DNA of 64,000 bases from JAWAFC01 sp038890815 (GCA_038890815.1 JAWAFC010000007.1:1-64000); one strand, 5' to 3'. Counted from the stretch's first letter, positions 28,170 through 36,568 are shown. Translations and numbers: made by a program. The notes: a model not told the origin generated them from the sequence alone.

Positions 28170-28322
28170 TTATTCTCGCCCGAAAATCCGCTTGAGAAAA
28201 CCGACTGCCCTCTCCCACAGCCCTTTCTTCCGCCTGAAGTCCTCGCTCGCATGCACCCTTTCTCTCTCGTACTTCTGCCAGTGCTCGCGGAGGGCGCGCC
28301 ACGAGCGCTCATGTTCTGCCAT
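28170..28322 (-). CDS. Small basic protein, 50 aa, function unknown
   Basis: A 50-codon frame beginning MAEHERSWRALREHW, rich in Arg, Glu, Trp and Lys and ending in KRIFGRE. Codon third positions are GC-rich as in neighbouring real genes, and a CTTTAAG element lies about 28 bp upstream. No family recognised. It is divergent from dph6 with about 48 bp between the starts. Longer in-frame extension upstream overlaps dph6 and was rejected. Confidence 0.5.
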   Translation of the reverse strand: MAEHERSWRALREHWQKYERERVHASEDFRRKKGLWERAVGFLKRIFGRE

Positions 28323-28370
28323 GATACAATTTGTGATAACGAACTTAAAGCTTGAGCCGCCAATCCGCTC

Positions 28371-29051
28371 GTGCGCGTTGCCGTTCTCTTCTCCGGCGGT
28401 AAGGACTCCACGCTCGCGGCCTGGCTCGCGCTGAGCCAGGGGTGGGAGATCGCCTGCCTGCTGACCATGCTCCCCGCGCGGGCTGATTCCTTCATGTTCC
28501 ACCACCCGAATGTGAAGTGGTGCGGGCTGCAGGCCGAGGCGATGGGTGTGGAGTGGGCGAGGGCGAAAACGAGCGGCGAGAGGGAATTGGAGGTTGCGGA
28601 GCTAGGGCGAGTGCTGCAGAGGCTCAAGCCAGCACTGCGACTTGATGGGGTTGTTTCCGGCGCGCTGGCCAGCGAGTATCAGAAGGAAAAAATCGACAGC
28701 GTGTGCGAGGAGCTGGGGCTGAGGAGCTTCGCCCCTCTCTGGCATAAGGGAGGCGAGAGCGTTTTGCGCGAGCTCGTGGGCGCGGGGTGGGAGATATTTG
28801 TGAGCGCCGTGGCGGCCGAAGGCCTTGACAGGGAATGGCTGGGCAGAAAGCTCGATGACAAAGCCATCGAGGAGCTTGCAGCCATCAGCCGCGCCCGCGG
28901 CATTCACGTCGGTTTTGAGGGCGGCGAGGGCGAGACGTTCGTCGCATTCGCCCCCGGCTTATTCAGGCGACGAGTGAAGGTAACGAGGGCTCGGGCCGTG
29001 TGGACCGGTAGCTCGGGCGCATGGCTCATCGAGCGCGCAGTGCTCGCCTAG
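28371..29051 (+). CDS. dph6: Diphthine-ammonia ligase (Dph6 family)
   Basis: 226-aa PP-loop ATPase for the last step of diphthamide synthesis on elongation factor 2. The PP-loop SGGKDST is at residues 8-14, and FEGGEGETFVAFAPGLF near residues 180-196 matches the conserved GEGGEFET-like motif. The GTG at 28371 starts directly at the first strand; no ribosome site is obvious, so a leaderless transcript is likely. Confidence 0.92.
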   Translation: MRVAVLFSGGKDSTLAAWLALSQGWEIACLLTMLPARADSFMFHHPNVKWCGLQAEAMGVEWARAKTSGERELEVAELGRVLQRLKPALRLDGVVSGALASEYQKEKIDSVCEELGLRSFAPLWHKGGESVLRELVGAGWEIFVSAVAAEGLDREWLGRKLDDKAIEELAAISRARGIHVGFEGGEGETFVAFAPGLFRRRVKVTRARAVWTGSSGAWLIERAVLA

Positions 29052-29701
29052 CTGCCCACCGCCTCGAGCCTCTGTATTATTCTGTCGAGCTGCGGCCAGG
29101 CCTCACCCGGCTTTACTGTCGTGGTGAGTGTGGCGGTGAGTGGAGCGGTCTCGCGGACGGTCAGCTTGTAGGTGGGCGGAACACGCGTGAGGTCAGCCCG
29201 CAACGGCTGCTCGATGTGCGCGCTTCCATTAAACTTCACGTCGACCACTCCATAAAAGGGAAGGTTTGCCTTGCCCGTGCCCTCGATGGGCAACTCAGCG
29301 CGAAGCGGGATTTCGAACGACTCCCGCAGCGCCTGGTTCAGGGGCACATCGAACGATACAACCGCCTCCCCCCTCGCCTGCGAGGTGAAGGTTGCCGGAG
29401 CATCGCGCAGGGCTCGTAGCTCCTGTGCGATGGCTCTGGCCTCGGCCTTGAGCGCGCCCATCCCCGAGAAAGCAAGATAGGCGAGGACAAGCGCCGCGAA
29501 CGCCACGACGAGCGCGAGGAGGGTCAGCTTGTTCTGCAGCTCGGCTTCGAGCGGCTGCGCAGCCCTCTCCTCCTTCGCCGGCCTTTCAGGCAATTCTTCT
29601 TCTTTAAAGAATGGCGTGGGAGGAGCTTTCTCTCCTTTCTCCTTCTCAATCTTCTTTCTGAACCCGCTAGGAAGTGTCGAAATTTTCTTTTCTTCAGCCA
29701 T
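29048..29701 (-). CDS. Single-pass membrane protein, function unknown
   Basis: 217-aa protein: a charged cytoplasmic N-terminus (1-57, Lys/Glu/Pro-rich), one membrane helix (LTLLALVVAFAALVLAYLAFSG, about 59-80), and an external beta-rich domain whose sequence alternates like an LEA/late-embryogenesis-type or Ig-like fold (FEIPLRAELPIEGTGKANLPFYGVVDVKFNGSAHIEQPLRADL). No enzymatic motif. It lies 9 nt downstream of ahcY and overlaps the dph6 stop by 4 nt in convergent orientation. Confidence 0.7.
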   Translation of the reverse strand: MAEEKKISTLPSGFRKKIEKEKGEKAPPTPFFKEEELPERPAKEERAAQPLEAELQNKLTLLALVVAFAALVLAYLAFSGMGALKAEARAIAQELRALRDAPATFTSQARGEAVVSFDVPLNQALRESFEIPLRAELPIEGTGKANLPFYGVVDVKFNGSAHIEQPLRADLTRVPPTYKLTVRETAPLTATLTTTVKPGEAWPQLDRIIQRLEAVGS

Positions 29702-29710
29702 TTAATCACC

Positions 29711-30997
29711 TCATGTGCCTTCCCTCCACTCTTTTAAGTAAAGCTCCTGTTCCCTCGTCAGTGGCCTGAGCCTCACCCCCTGGCTCTCGAGGGCGAGTCG
29801 CGCCACCTCATCGTCAATCTCCTGCGGAACATCCAGAACGCTCGGCTTTTGCCTTTCCCCAGTTGCGAGCCTCTCCGCGCACAGCGCCTGTAGAGCGAAG
29901 CTCCCATCCATTATCTCGATTGGATGCCCCTGACCGCTGGGCCGGGCCAGGTTGACGAGCCTGCCTTCGGATAGGAGATAGAGGCGCCTGCCGTCTTTGA
30001 GCGTGTAGCAGGTGAGGTTTTCCTTGACTTTGGCAACGCGCCGGCTCATCTTCCTCATCGTTGGCTCGTCTATTTCAACGTTGAAATGGCCTGCGTTCGC
30101 AAGGATTGCGCCGTCCTTCATTCTGGCGAAATGCCTTTCTGCGATGACGTGCTTGTTGCCCGTGGCCGTGATGAAGATATCCCCCTGCGGCGCGGCCTCA
30201 TCCAGCGACATCACGCGGAAGCCCGAATAGAGCGCCTCAAGCGCCTTGTGATAGCCCGATGGACCGCCAGCCTGCCTGCCGGCAGCCTCCACCACGATGA
30301 CATTGGCGCCCAGCCCCCTCAGCCTTTCGGCGATGCCCCGCCCGCACGAGCCGAAGCCGATGACAACTGCTGTTTTCCCGGCGATGAGTATGTTGGTTGC
30401 GCGCATGATGGCATCCACCGTGCTCTGCCCGGTGCCGAATCGGTTGTCAAAAAGGAATTTCGAGTACGCGTTGTTCACCGCATAAACGGGGAAGGCGAGC
30501 CTGCCCGCTGCCTGCATGGCTCGCAGGCGGACCACCCCTGTGGTTGTTTCCTCGCATCCCCCGATCACAGCCGGCAATGCATCCCTTCTTCTTGTATGCA
30601 GCATGCCGATCAAGTCCATGCCATCGTCGATCACTATGTCAGGGCGAAAGCTTATCACTCTGTTTATGTTGTCGTAATACTCTCGCTCGCTCTCGCCTGC
30701 CCAGGCGAACACGGCGATGCGCGGATGGCGGGCGAGCGCTGCCGCCACCCTGTCATCGGTAGTCAGCGGGTTGCACGATGCCGCTGCCACCCTCGCCCCA
30801 CCAGCAGCCAGCGTCTCCAACAGAATGCCAGTTTTCTTTTCCAGATGGAGGCACACGCCGATGGTCAGTCCTCTGAAAGGCCTCTCGTGCTCGAAGCGCG
30901 TGCGGATGCGCGCCAGTATGGGCATGTTGGCGCGGGCCCATGCGAGCTCTCTGCTGCCCTCGGCGGCGAGCTTTGGCTCCTTCACGACGCTTTTCAT
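29711..30997 (-). CDS. ahcY: S-adenosyl/inosyl-homocysteine hydrolase
   Basis: 428-aa NAD-dependent hydrolase that clears S-adenosylhomocysteine (or S-inosylhomocysteine in some archaea) after methyl transfer. The NAD-binding GFGSCGRG is at 214-221; substrate-site segments such as CNPLTTDDRVAAAL, GGCEETTTGV and NNAYSKFLFDNRFGTGQS are present. The ATG at 30997 overlaps the stop of the upstream phosphorylase as ATGA, so the two are translationally coupled. Open frame further upstream is not family-like. Confidence 0.96.
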   Translation of the reverse strand: MKSVVKEPKLAAEGSRELAWARANMPILARIRTRFEHERPFRGLTIGVCLHLEKKTGILLETLAAGGARVAAASCNPLTTDDRVAAALARHPRIAVFAWAGESEREYYDNINRVISFRPDIVIDDGMDLIGMLHTRRRDALPAVIGGCEETTTGVVRLRAMQAAGRLAFPVYAVNNAYSKFLFDNRFGTGQSTVDAIMRATNILIAGKTAVVIGFGSCGRGIAERLRGLGANVIVVEAAGRQAGGPSGYHKALEALYSGFRVMSLDEAAPQGDIFITATGNKHVIAERHFARMKDGAILANAGHFNVEIDEPTMRKMSRRVAKVKENLTCYTLKDGRRLYLLSEGRLVNLARPSGQGHPIEIMDGSFALQALCAERLATGERQKPSVLDVPQEIDDEVARLALESQGVRLRPLTREQELYLKEWREGT

Positions 30998-31713
30998 CTC
31001 CCCACCATCGCGACCGCGTGCGCCAGCAGCCGCTTCACCGCGCCCTCCTTCTCTCTCATCGTCGCCAGAACCTCCTCGTGTGAAAGTGGCTTTTTGGCCA
31101 GCCCGCACGCCCAATTTGTGGCGATGGCGATTGTGGCAAAGCGGAGGCCCAGCTCGTGCGCGAGGATGGCCTCGTGCGCGTTGGTCATGTTCACGAGGTT
31201 GGCCCCCATCTTCGCCATCGCCCTTATCTCCGCCTTCGTCTCATACCGCGGGCCGAACGTGTTGAAGATCACGCCGCCGTCCTTGAGGGGAACGCGCGCC
31301 TTCTTCGCCGCTCGCTTGAGGACATCGCAGAGCTCGCTCGAGTAGGGCTCGGTGAAATCCGTGTGCCGCATTCCTTCCCGAAAGGAATCAAAAAATGTTT
31401 CGAGTATGTGAAAGGCGATGAAGTCGCGCGCGAGGATGATGTCGCCCGGCTTGAAGCGCGAGAGCACGCCCGCCGCGCACACCGAGAAAATGCTTTGGCA
31501 GCCGAGCCTGTGTAGCTCGAAAATGTTCGCCTTATAATTCACTGTGTGTGGCGGATGCTCATGGCGTAGCCCGTGTCTGGGAATGAAAACGACATCAACG
31601 CCGTTCATGCGCCCCCTGACAACCGTCGTCATCCCGTGCGGAGTTTCAACAATATCGGGCCTTCCCTCCACAATCCCATACAGGCCCGAGCCGCCTATTA
31701 TCCCGATGGGCAT
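30994..31713 (-). CDS. MTA/MTI phosphorylase family (6-oxopurine-type active site)
   Basis: 239-aa purine nucleoside phosphorylase of the methylthioadenosine phosphorylase family: IGIIGGSGLYG, phosphate-site PRHG and FNTFGPRYETKAEIR. The base-specificity loop reads TNWACG (199-204), where adenosine-type MTA phosphorylases have TDYDxW. Asn in this place is found in enzymes using 6-oxopurines, such as methylthioinosine phosphorylase. Coupled to ahcY by a 4-nt overlap. Substrate is inferred. Confidence 0.9.
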   Translation of the reverse strand: MPIGIIGGSGLYGIVEGRPDIVETPHGMTTVVRGRMNGVDVVFIPRHGLRHEHPPHTVNYKANIFELHRLGCQSIFSVCAAGVLSRFKPGDIILARDFIAFHILETFFDSFREGMRHTDFTEPYSSELCDVLKRAAKKARVPLKDGGVIFNTFGPRYETKAEIRAMAKMGANLVNMTNAHEAILAHELGLRFATIAIATNWACGLAKKPLSHEEVLATMREKEGAVKRLLAHAVAMVGR

Positions 31714-31734
31714 GCAGAAGGCTTGACATCCCAG

Positions 31735-31746
31735 GTATTTAAATAC
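31735..31746. promoter_or_regulatory. Palindromic TATA box shared by divergent genes
   Basis: GTATTTAAATAC is a perfect palindrome centred at 31740.5, 27 bp from the phosphorylase ATG (31713, minus) and 31 bp from the pentein ATG (31772, plus). It can therefore bind TBP in both orientations. Confidence 0.7.
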
Positions 31747-31771
31747 TCCGAGCGCCTAAAACTGATGCCGG

Positions 31772-32725
31772 ATGCAGCCTGCCTCCAGAACGCCCGCGCA
31801 GGCCCGGGCGGAAAAGAAAACCGTTCGCGTCTTCACCCCTCGCTTTTTGAGGGAAGGATTGCTCAGCGCAAAAGAGGTGGTGGAAGAGCATTTTTGCATT
31901 GAGGCTCCGTGCACTGCAAAGTCGCTCATACTTGGGAATTATGATGGCAGGAGTGCCGCGGAGTTGCAGAAAATCGCAGCCAAGCTTTCCGCGCTCGGAG
32001 CCGACATACAGCTGACGCGCAGGAAATGGCCCAGGGATTGTTTCCTCCGCCTCGACGACGCGCTCATCATCGCGTTCGAGCCCGGCCTGTGGCAGTGCCT
32101 GGCCGCGGCCTTCTCCAAATCGCCCATGCCTATGAGCGCGGGCGAGGGGGGCGCGCTCGTTGCGGGCAGGGACTTCATTCTGGCAAGCCAGGCCCTCCCG
32201 CAGCATGCGCTTGACCAGCTACGTGCATGCTTTGGCAACAAGCGCATCCACGTGATCCCCACGCTCTACGGCATGCCACACATCGACTGCTTCATAGGCG
32301 TCATTCCATCCCGAGGCGTTCTGCTCGCCGACCCGCAGTATGCAAAAATTCACAGAAGTGTGATAAATTTCCTGAGAGCGAAAGAAGGGCTCGAGCCCGT
32401 TGTCATACCGGAAGAGGAGGCGGGAGCAAACGCTGCCAACTTTCTTCTCGTCGAAAACGGCAGGGAGACCGTTCTGCTCAACCACGCCCCGCGCACCGCC
32501 GAGGCTCTGGCCAAGCGTGGCGTGGATGTTGTGTTGCTCGGCGCGCCACTGGAGAAACTCAACAAGCCATTTGAGCACGGGCTTCGGTGCGCCTCGAACG
32601 AAGCGGAAAAAGGACTTCTGGAAATTGTCGTGGCGAGGGCGAAAGAGCTCTTCGGCGAAATCGAAAAAGACCCACGATTCAGGCGGCTTTCAGAGCTGGT
32701 CTCGGGATTTGTCACGCGGAGTTAG
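31772..32725 (+). CDS. Pentein-fold protein (arginine deiminase/amidinotransferase-like)
   Basis: 317-aa protein resembling the guanidino-group modifying superfamily. Seen: WPRDCFLRLDD (about 90-100), GEGGALVAGRDFIL (about 125), HIDCFIGVIP (about 172, the His-Asp pair) and a C-terminal HGLRCASNEAEKG with the putative nucleophilic Cys near 275. These match the order of catalytic residues in arginine and agmatine deiminases. The natural substrate is unknown. A shared TATA box lies 31 bp upstream. Confidence 0.72.
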   Translation: MQPASRTPAQARAEKKTVRVFTPRFLREGLLSAKEVVEEHFCIEAPCTAKSLILGNYDGRSAAELQKIAAKLSALGADIQLTRRKWPRDCFLRLDDALIIAFEPGLWQCLAAAFSKSPMPMSAGEGGALVAGRDFILASQALPQHALDQLRACFGNKRIHVIPTLYGMPHIDCFIGVIPSRGVLLADPQYAKIHRSVINFLRAKEGLEPVVIPEEEAGANAANFLLVENGRETVLLNHAPRTAEALAKRGVDVVLLGAPLEKLNKPFEHGLRCASNEAEKGLLEIVVARAKELFGEIEKDPRFRRLSELVSGFVTRS

Positions 32726-32770
32726 ATTTATTATTATTCTTGCTTCATGCATTTGGCAGGTGACCAGGAA

Positions 32771-33445
32771 ATGCCTCTACCCTTCCTCTCACCCCCGCCC
32801 GAGCCCGAGCTTCCGATAACCATCGAGGAAGGGAAATACCTTGTCAGGCTCGCGCGCGATGCCATCCTGCTCTTCCTGCGCGAGAAGAAAATATTGAAGC
32901 CGGAAAACCCGCCAAAGGCAGTGCTCCAGAAGAAGGGGGTTTTTGTCGGACTCGAAAAGGCGGCCAACCGTGAGCTGCGGGGCCTCATCGGCTATCCCCA
33001 ACCGCTGAAGGAACTCGCGACCGGCACGGTCGAGTGCGCCATCAGCGCGGCGGTCAGCGACCCCCGTTTTCCCCCTCTCACGGAAGCCGAGCTGGGGGAT
33101 GTGACAATCGAGGTGAGCGTGCTGTCAAAGCCCGAGCCGCTACGGGCGCCCTCGTTGGCAGAGCTGCCAAACGCCATTCAGGTCGGCAGGGATGGGCTTC
33201 TCGTCGAGCACGACATTTACTCGAGCCTGCTGCTGCCGCAGGTCGCCGTTGAAAAGGGATGGAACGCAGAGGAGTTCCTGTGCAATGTGTGCGACAAGGC
33301 GGGCCTGCCCAAAGATTGCTGGAAGGAAAAGGAGATCAAGCTCTACCACTTTACCGCGCAGGTATTTCGGGAGAGCTCGCCCGGCGGCGAGGTCATTCAG
33401 CTTGAGTTTCCAAAACGTACGGATCCGATAACAACGGGATTTTAA
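32771..33445 (+). CDS. AMMECR1 domain protein
   Basis: 224-aa protein of the AMMECR1 family. The hallmark LRGLIGY (LRGCIG-like) and the strand pattern ALISAAVSDPRFPPLTEAELGDVTIEVSVLS are present, with HDIYSSLLLPQVAVEKGW in the C-terminal half. Family function is uncertain; it is often near radical SAM and dioxygenase-like partners, which are absent here. The ATG at 32771 has AGGTGA upstream; an ATG at 32747 would add eight residues. The 3' end overlaps the next convergent gene by 53 nt. Confidence 0.92.
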   Translation: MPLPFLSPPPEPELPITIEEGKYLVRLARDAILLFLREKKILKPENPPKAVLQKKGVFVGLEKAANRELRGLIGYPQPLKELATGTVECAISAAVSDPRFPPLTEAELGDVTIEVSVLSKPEPLRAPSLAELPNAIQVGRDGLLVEHDIYSSLLLPQVAVEKGWNAEEFLCNVCDKAGLPKDCWKEKEIKLYHFTAQVFRESSPGGEVIQLEFPKRTDPITTGF

Positions 33446-34391
33446 ACTCCTTCACAACTCTACCTTCGTCATATAATACTATCTTTTCTGTGGTCTTATT
33501 ATAGAAAAGGACCGGCTTCCAAAGAGACTTTTCAAGAAAAATCAAAATGCTGGCAAAGTTTTCATCTTTCCATGAAACTCTGAAGGTAGGAGTAATCTTC
33601 GTGAGCTCCTTGAATTTCTGGAGAGCCCCTGCTTTTTCTTCGGTAACCACCACAACCATAGCAGGCCGTAACCTCCCTTTTTCATCATAGCCATATAGGT
33701 TTTTGGCGGCCACCACTATTTCAAGGAAAGGAGTGACCACCATTGTGAAATTCGTTGGCGGGCTCTTGTAGTGGTATATCAGATCCCATTCGCGAGTAGT
33801 CATGAAAGGGATGCTCCTCACAAATCTAGCACCTTTTTTCTCTGTATCTTCCGTTACGCAGAAGCTGTCTTTTATGCGTTTTTTAGACGGGCGCGGATAG
33901 TCCACCACAGTTAAACATCTCGCTGACAGCACTGGCACAATGGCATAGAAAAACACTTCGGAAAAATGGTCGCCCACCATAAGAACTACTTTTTTCAGCT
34001 CTTCATCGCAGCCTGCGTAATTTTGACATACACGCGCTGTAACGTAGTCCAAAGATTCTTTTTTCAAAGCATCAAACAGAAGGGTAATATCTGCACTTTT
34101 CCAGAGTGGTTCGGCCTCCGTTGCCCATGAAGAAGCGACATACCCAGATGCGTCTGTGGTTGTAGATTCAACAGCAGCATATATGGTATCGCGGGCAATT
34201 CTATTCTTATTTTTGAGAAAAATATGAGTAGTATACGTTGTGGTTGTTTCCCGATTGGAGAACAACCCAAAGCAGCTTTCAACTAACGGCAGACCAAACA
34301 GAGCAACTCCTGCCCTCACCGCTTTGCGCAAAAACTCGCGTCTGGTTTGGTTTTGCTGAGGAAAAGGCCGGGCTTGTTTTGCCAGTTGCAT
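33393..34391 (-). CDS. Tat-type lipoprotein, function unknown
   Basis: 332-aa protein with a twin-arginine signal (TRREFLRKAVRAGVALFGLPLVESC, residues 16-40): the RR-x-F-L motif, a hydrophobic stretch, then a lipobox-like Cys at about 40. The mature part has alternating strands and helices and no motif I recognise. Base composition is visibly more AT-rich than its neighbours. It should fold in the cytoplasm, be exported by Tat and be lipid-anchored outside. tat genes are not in this window. Confidence 0.65.
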   Translation of the reverse strand: MQLAKQARPFPQQNQTRREFLRKAVRAGVALFGLPLVESCFGLFSNRETTTTYTTHIFLKNKNRIARDTIYAAVESTTTDASGYVASSWATEAEPLWKSADITLLFDALKKESLDYVTARVCQNYAGCDEELKKVVLMVGDHFSEVFFYAIVPVLSARCLTVVDYPRPSKKRIKDSFCVTEDTEKKGARFVRSIPFMTTREWDLIYHYKSPPTNFTMVVTPFLEIVVAAKNLYGYDEKGRLRPAMVVVVTEEKAGALQKFKELTKITPTFRVSWKDENFASILIFLEKSLWKPVLFYNKTTEKIVLYDEGRVVKEFKIPLLSDPYVLETQAE

Positions 34392-34413
34392 CGATTATTT
34401 TTTTTCTCATCCC

Positions 34414-34427
34414 TATATTTAAAAATT
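34414..34427. promoter_or_regulatory. TATA region between the Tat lipoprotein and the wHTH gene
   Basis: TATATTTAAAAATT, readable on both strands, lies about 24 bp from the plus-strand ATG (34444) and about 29 bp from the minus-strand ATG (34391). Both genes would be nearly leaderless. Confidence 0.6.
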
Positions 34428-34443
34428 GTGCTCAAATAGCTAC

Positions 34444-35220
34444 ATGGCAAAGCTGCTCAAGCTTGAGCATGGTATCGGCGTGGTGCTCCCTAAAGAAATT
34501 CTTGCCGCGCTGGCGGTTGAGGAAGGCGATGAGCTGGAATTCAGCATCGCAAAGCCGGGCATCGTGGTGTTGACGAAAGCAGAGAGGCCAAAGGAAGAAT
34601 CGGAGTCTATGCGCGCTCTGCAGCCCCTCTCGCCCGAAGAGCTCGCCCTGCTCAGAAAGCTCGATGCCATCCGTTTCGCCGAGCGCGTGCCCGCAGAGGT
34701 CAACAAGGGCTTAACCGTTGGCGAGCAAAAAATCCTCGACGGGCTACTCAAAAAGCGTGTTGTGACCATCTATAAGGGAGGGCGATATCCGAGAGGGGTC
34801 TATAACATTCCCAGGGAATATTATCCGCTTGTAAAGCAGGCAGGGGCCGGGCCAGCCCCACCAGCGCCATCCGGCTCCGTGCCTCTCGCCAGCATCGAGC
34901 ACCTGGAGAAATTCGGCTTCATGGTTGTGCCAAGCGAGGCCGAGGCCAAGAGGATTTCTGAGCAGCTTGAAAAGAGAATAAAGGCGGGCGAAATCCTCGG
35001 CACGCGCAGTTTCGACAGGAAATTCTATGTCGCCACGAGGGAGATGTTTCTGAAAATGGGCAGTGCCATCAAGAAAATCCTCAAGAGCGGCGAGCGGAGC
35101 GTTGCCGAGATAGCGGAGGCGCTCGGCTGCAGCGAGGAGGCCGCGCGCACAGTTCTCGAGTTGCTGAGCGAGCAGGGCGATGTGATAGAAAAGAGGCGTG
35201 GGGTCTACCGCCTCAGCTAG
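34444..35220 (+). CDS. Putative DNA-binding protein (AbrB-like N-terminus, winged-helix C-terminus)
   Basis: 258-aa protein. Residues 1-45 look like a swapped-hairpin AbrB/MazE-type domain (LLKLEHGIGVVLPKEILAALAVEEGDELEFSIAKPGIVVLTK). A helical middle (PLSPEELALLRKLDAIRFAERVP) and a Pro-rich linker follow. The C-terminus is a winged helix (IKKILKSGERSVAEIAEALGCSEEAARTVLELLSEQGDVIEKRRGVYRL). Probable transcription regulator; its stop is 8 nt before the HD gene, which it may control. Confidence 0.75.
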   Translation: MAKLLKLEHGIGVVLPKEILAALAVEEGDELEFSIAKPGIVVLTKAERPKEESESMRALQPLSPEELALLRKLDAIRFAERVPAEVNKGLTVGEQKILDGLLKKRVVTIYKGGRYPRGVYNIPREYYPLVKQAGAGPAPPAPSGSVPLASIEHLEKFGFMVVPSEAEAKRISEQLEKRIKAGEILGTRSFDRKFYVATREMFLKMGSAIKKILKSGERSVAEIAEALGCSEEAARTVLELLSEQGDVIEKRRGVYRLS

Positions 35221-35228
35221 GTGGCCGA

Positions 35229-36383
35229 ATGCTCGTTGTGAAGGACACTTTGCACGGCGGCATCCGCCTCTCAGAGGCCGAGACCGCCCTACTCGACTCG
35301 GGGCCACTTCAGCGCCTGCGCGGAGTGCGACAGCTGGCCCTTACAGCCCTCGTCTACCCGGGCGCAAACCACACGCGCTTCGAGCACTCGCTGGGCACCA
35401 TGCACCTCGCCGGCAGGCTGTGCGAGCAGCTCGGCCTGCGTTCCGACGCTCCGGCAGTGCGCGCCGCCGCACTGCTTCACGATGCCGGCCATCCCGCCTT
35501 CTCGCACGAGCTCGAGGAACTCGCGGTTCGGTATGCAGGAAAGGGACATGAGGAAATGGGGAGAGAGCAAATAGTGAAGGGTGAGGTTGCCGAAATTCTG
35601 GCAGAAAATGGGCTTTCACCCAAAGAAATCGCCGCCTTGGCGCTCGGCGAAGGCCTTGGCTGCCTGATTGCGGGCGATCTGGGCAGCGACAGGATGGACT
35701 ACTTGGCCAGGGATGCCTATTACACGGGCGTGGCCTTCGGGATGGTGGATAGCGACCGCATCATAGAGTGCACGCTCCTCAGACGGGGAAAGCTCGTGGT
35801 GGATGAGGGAGGCCTGGCCGCAGCCGAAGCGCTTCTGGCAGCACGCTTCCTCATGTTCTCGGCAGTCTATCTGCACCACACTGTGCGCATCGCCAGCGCC
35901 ATGCTCTACAAGGCTGCTGAATGCGCGCTCGAGGATGGGGCGGTGAGCGCGAACGAGCTGTGGCTAAAGGATGCCGAGTTTTTCGCGCTGCTGAAAAATG
36001 CGCCCTCCAGCCGCGCCCTCGCGCTCGCGATCGAAGGAAGAAGGCTGTTCAAACGTGCTTTCGAAATTCACCCCTCGGCGCTCACGGAAAGCCTCCGAAA
36101 GGCGCTGCGGAGCCCGCGCGGGCTCAAGAAAGTTGAAGAAGCGCTCGCGGCGGCCGCCGGGCTGAGCGCGCGCGATGTCATCATCGACTTTCCGCTTCTG
36201 GCTTGGGAAAAGGGCGTCAGCGTGCGCGTGCTGAAGGATGGGAAGGAGAGGCCGCTGGAAGAGCTTTCCGAGCTCGTCGCCTCATTGAAGAGGGTCGAGG
36301 CCAGCAGGGCGAGGATAATCGTGGCCTGCCCAAAAGAGAGCGTTGAAAGGGTGAGGCGCGCGTGCAGGAGAATGTTTGTGTAG
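35229..36383 (+). CDS. HD-domain phosphohydrolase (SAMHD1/dGTPase-like)
   Basis: 384-aa metal-dependent phosphohydrolase. The HD residues fit the dNTP triphosphohydrolase group: FEHSLG (His53), LLHDAGHPAFSH (His84-Asp85) and DLGSDRMDYLARDAYYTG (Asp154). The N-terminal LQRLRGVRQLALTALVYPGANHTRFEHS is characteristic. The substrate is probably dNTPs, but related proteins act on other phosphates. Co-transcribed with the upstream wHTH protein. Confidence 0.9.
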   Translation: MLVVKDTLHGGIRLSEAETALLDSGPLQRLRGVRQLALTALVYPGANHTRFEHSLGTMHLAGRLCEQLGLRSDAPAVRAAALLHDAGHPAFSHELEELAVRYAGKGHEEMGREQIVKGEVAEILAENGLSPKEIAALALGEGLGCLIAGDLGSDRMDYLARDAYYTGVAFGMVDSDRIIECTLLRRGKLVVDEGGLAAAEALLAARFLMFSAVYLHHTVRIASAMLYKAAECALEDGAVSANELWLKDAEFFALLKNAPSSRALALAIEGRRLFKRAFEIHPSALTESLRKALRSPRGLKKVEEALAAAAGLSARDVIIDFPLLAWEKGVSVRVLKDGKERPLEELSELVASLKRVEASRARIIVACPKESVERVRRACRRMFV

Positions 36384-36386
36384 TTG

Positions 36387-36545
36387 CTAGCGCACTATGA
36401 GGCTCGCTATCTTGACGAGCGCGATAAAAGCTATGCTCGCCGCAACAACCGCCCTGGGATCGAGCTGCGGCCCTCCTGTGGCGATGTCGTAGAAGCGCAA
36501 TATGCCGGCCATGCTTGTTGGGCCGGTTATCTTTTCTTGAGCCAT
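36387..36545 (-). CDS. secG: Preprotein translocase Sec61-beta subunit
   Basis: 52-aa protein. The N-terminus has GPTSMAGILRFYD, then GGPQLDPRAVV, then one membrane helix of about 18 residues ending in an Arg. This is the archaeal Sec61-beta pattern (G-P-x-S-x-A-G-L-x-R-Y-x-D ... G-P-x-[IL]-D-P-x-x-V). GGGAGATG precedes the ATG at 36545. It stops 3 nt from the convergent HD gene. As the tail-anchored subunit it stabilises the SecYE channel. Confidence 0.93.
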   Translation of the reverse strand: MAQEKITGPTSMAGILRFYDIATGGPQLDPRAVVAASIAFIALVKIASLIVR

Positions 36546-36568
36546 CATCTCCCATTTCAGCGATTTGT

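Noticed and set aside
28103..28627. 174-codon minus-strand frame opposite dph6
   Set aside because: Antisense to a clear PP-loop enzyme; only the short frame 28170-28322 outside dph6 has gene-like features.
30086..31345. 419-codon plus-strand frame opposite ahcY and the phosphorylase
   Set aside because: Both opposite-strand genes are clearly recognised families; the plus frame has no family features.
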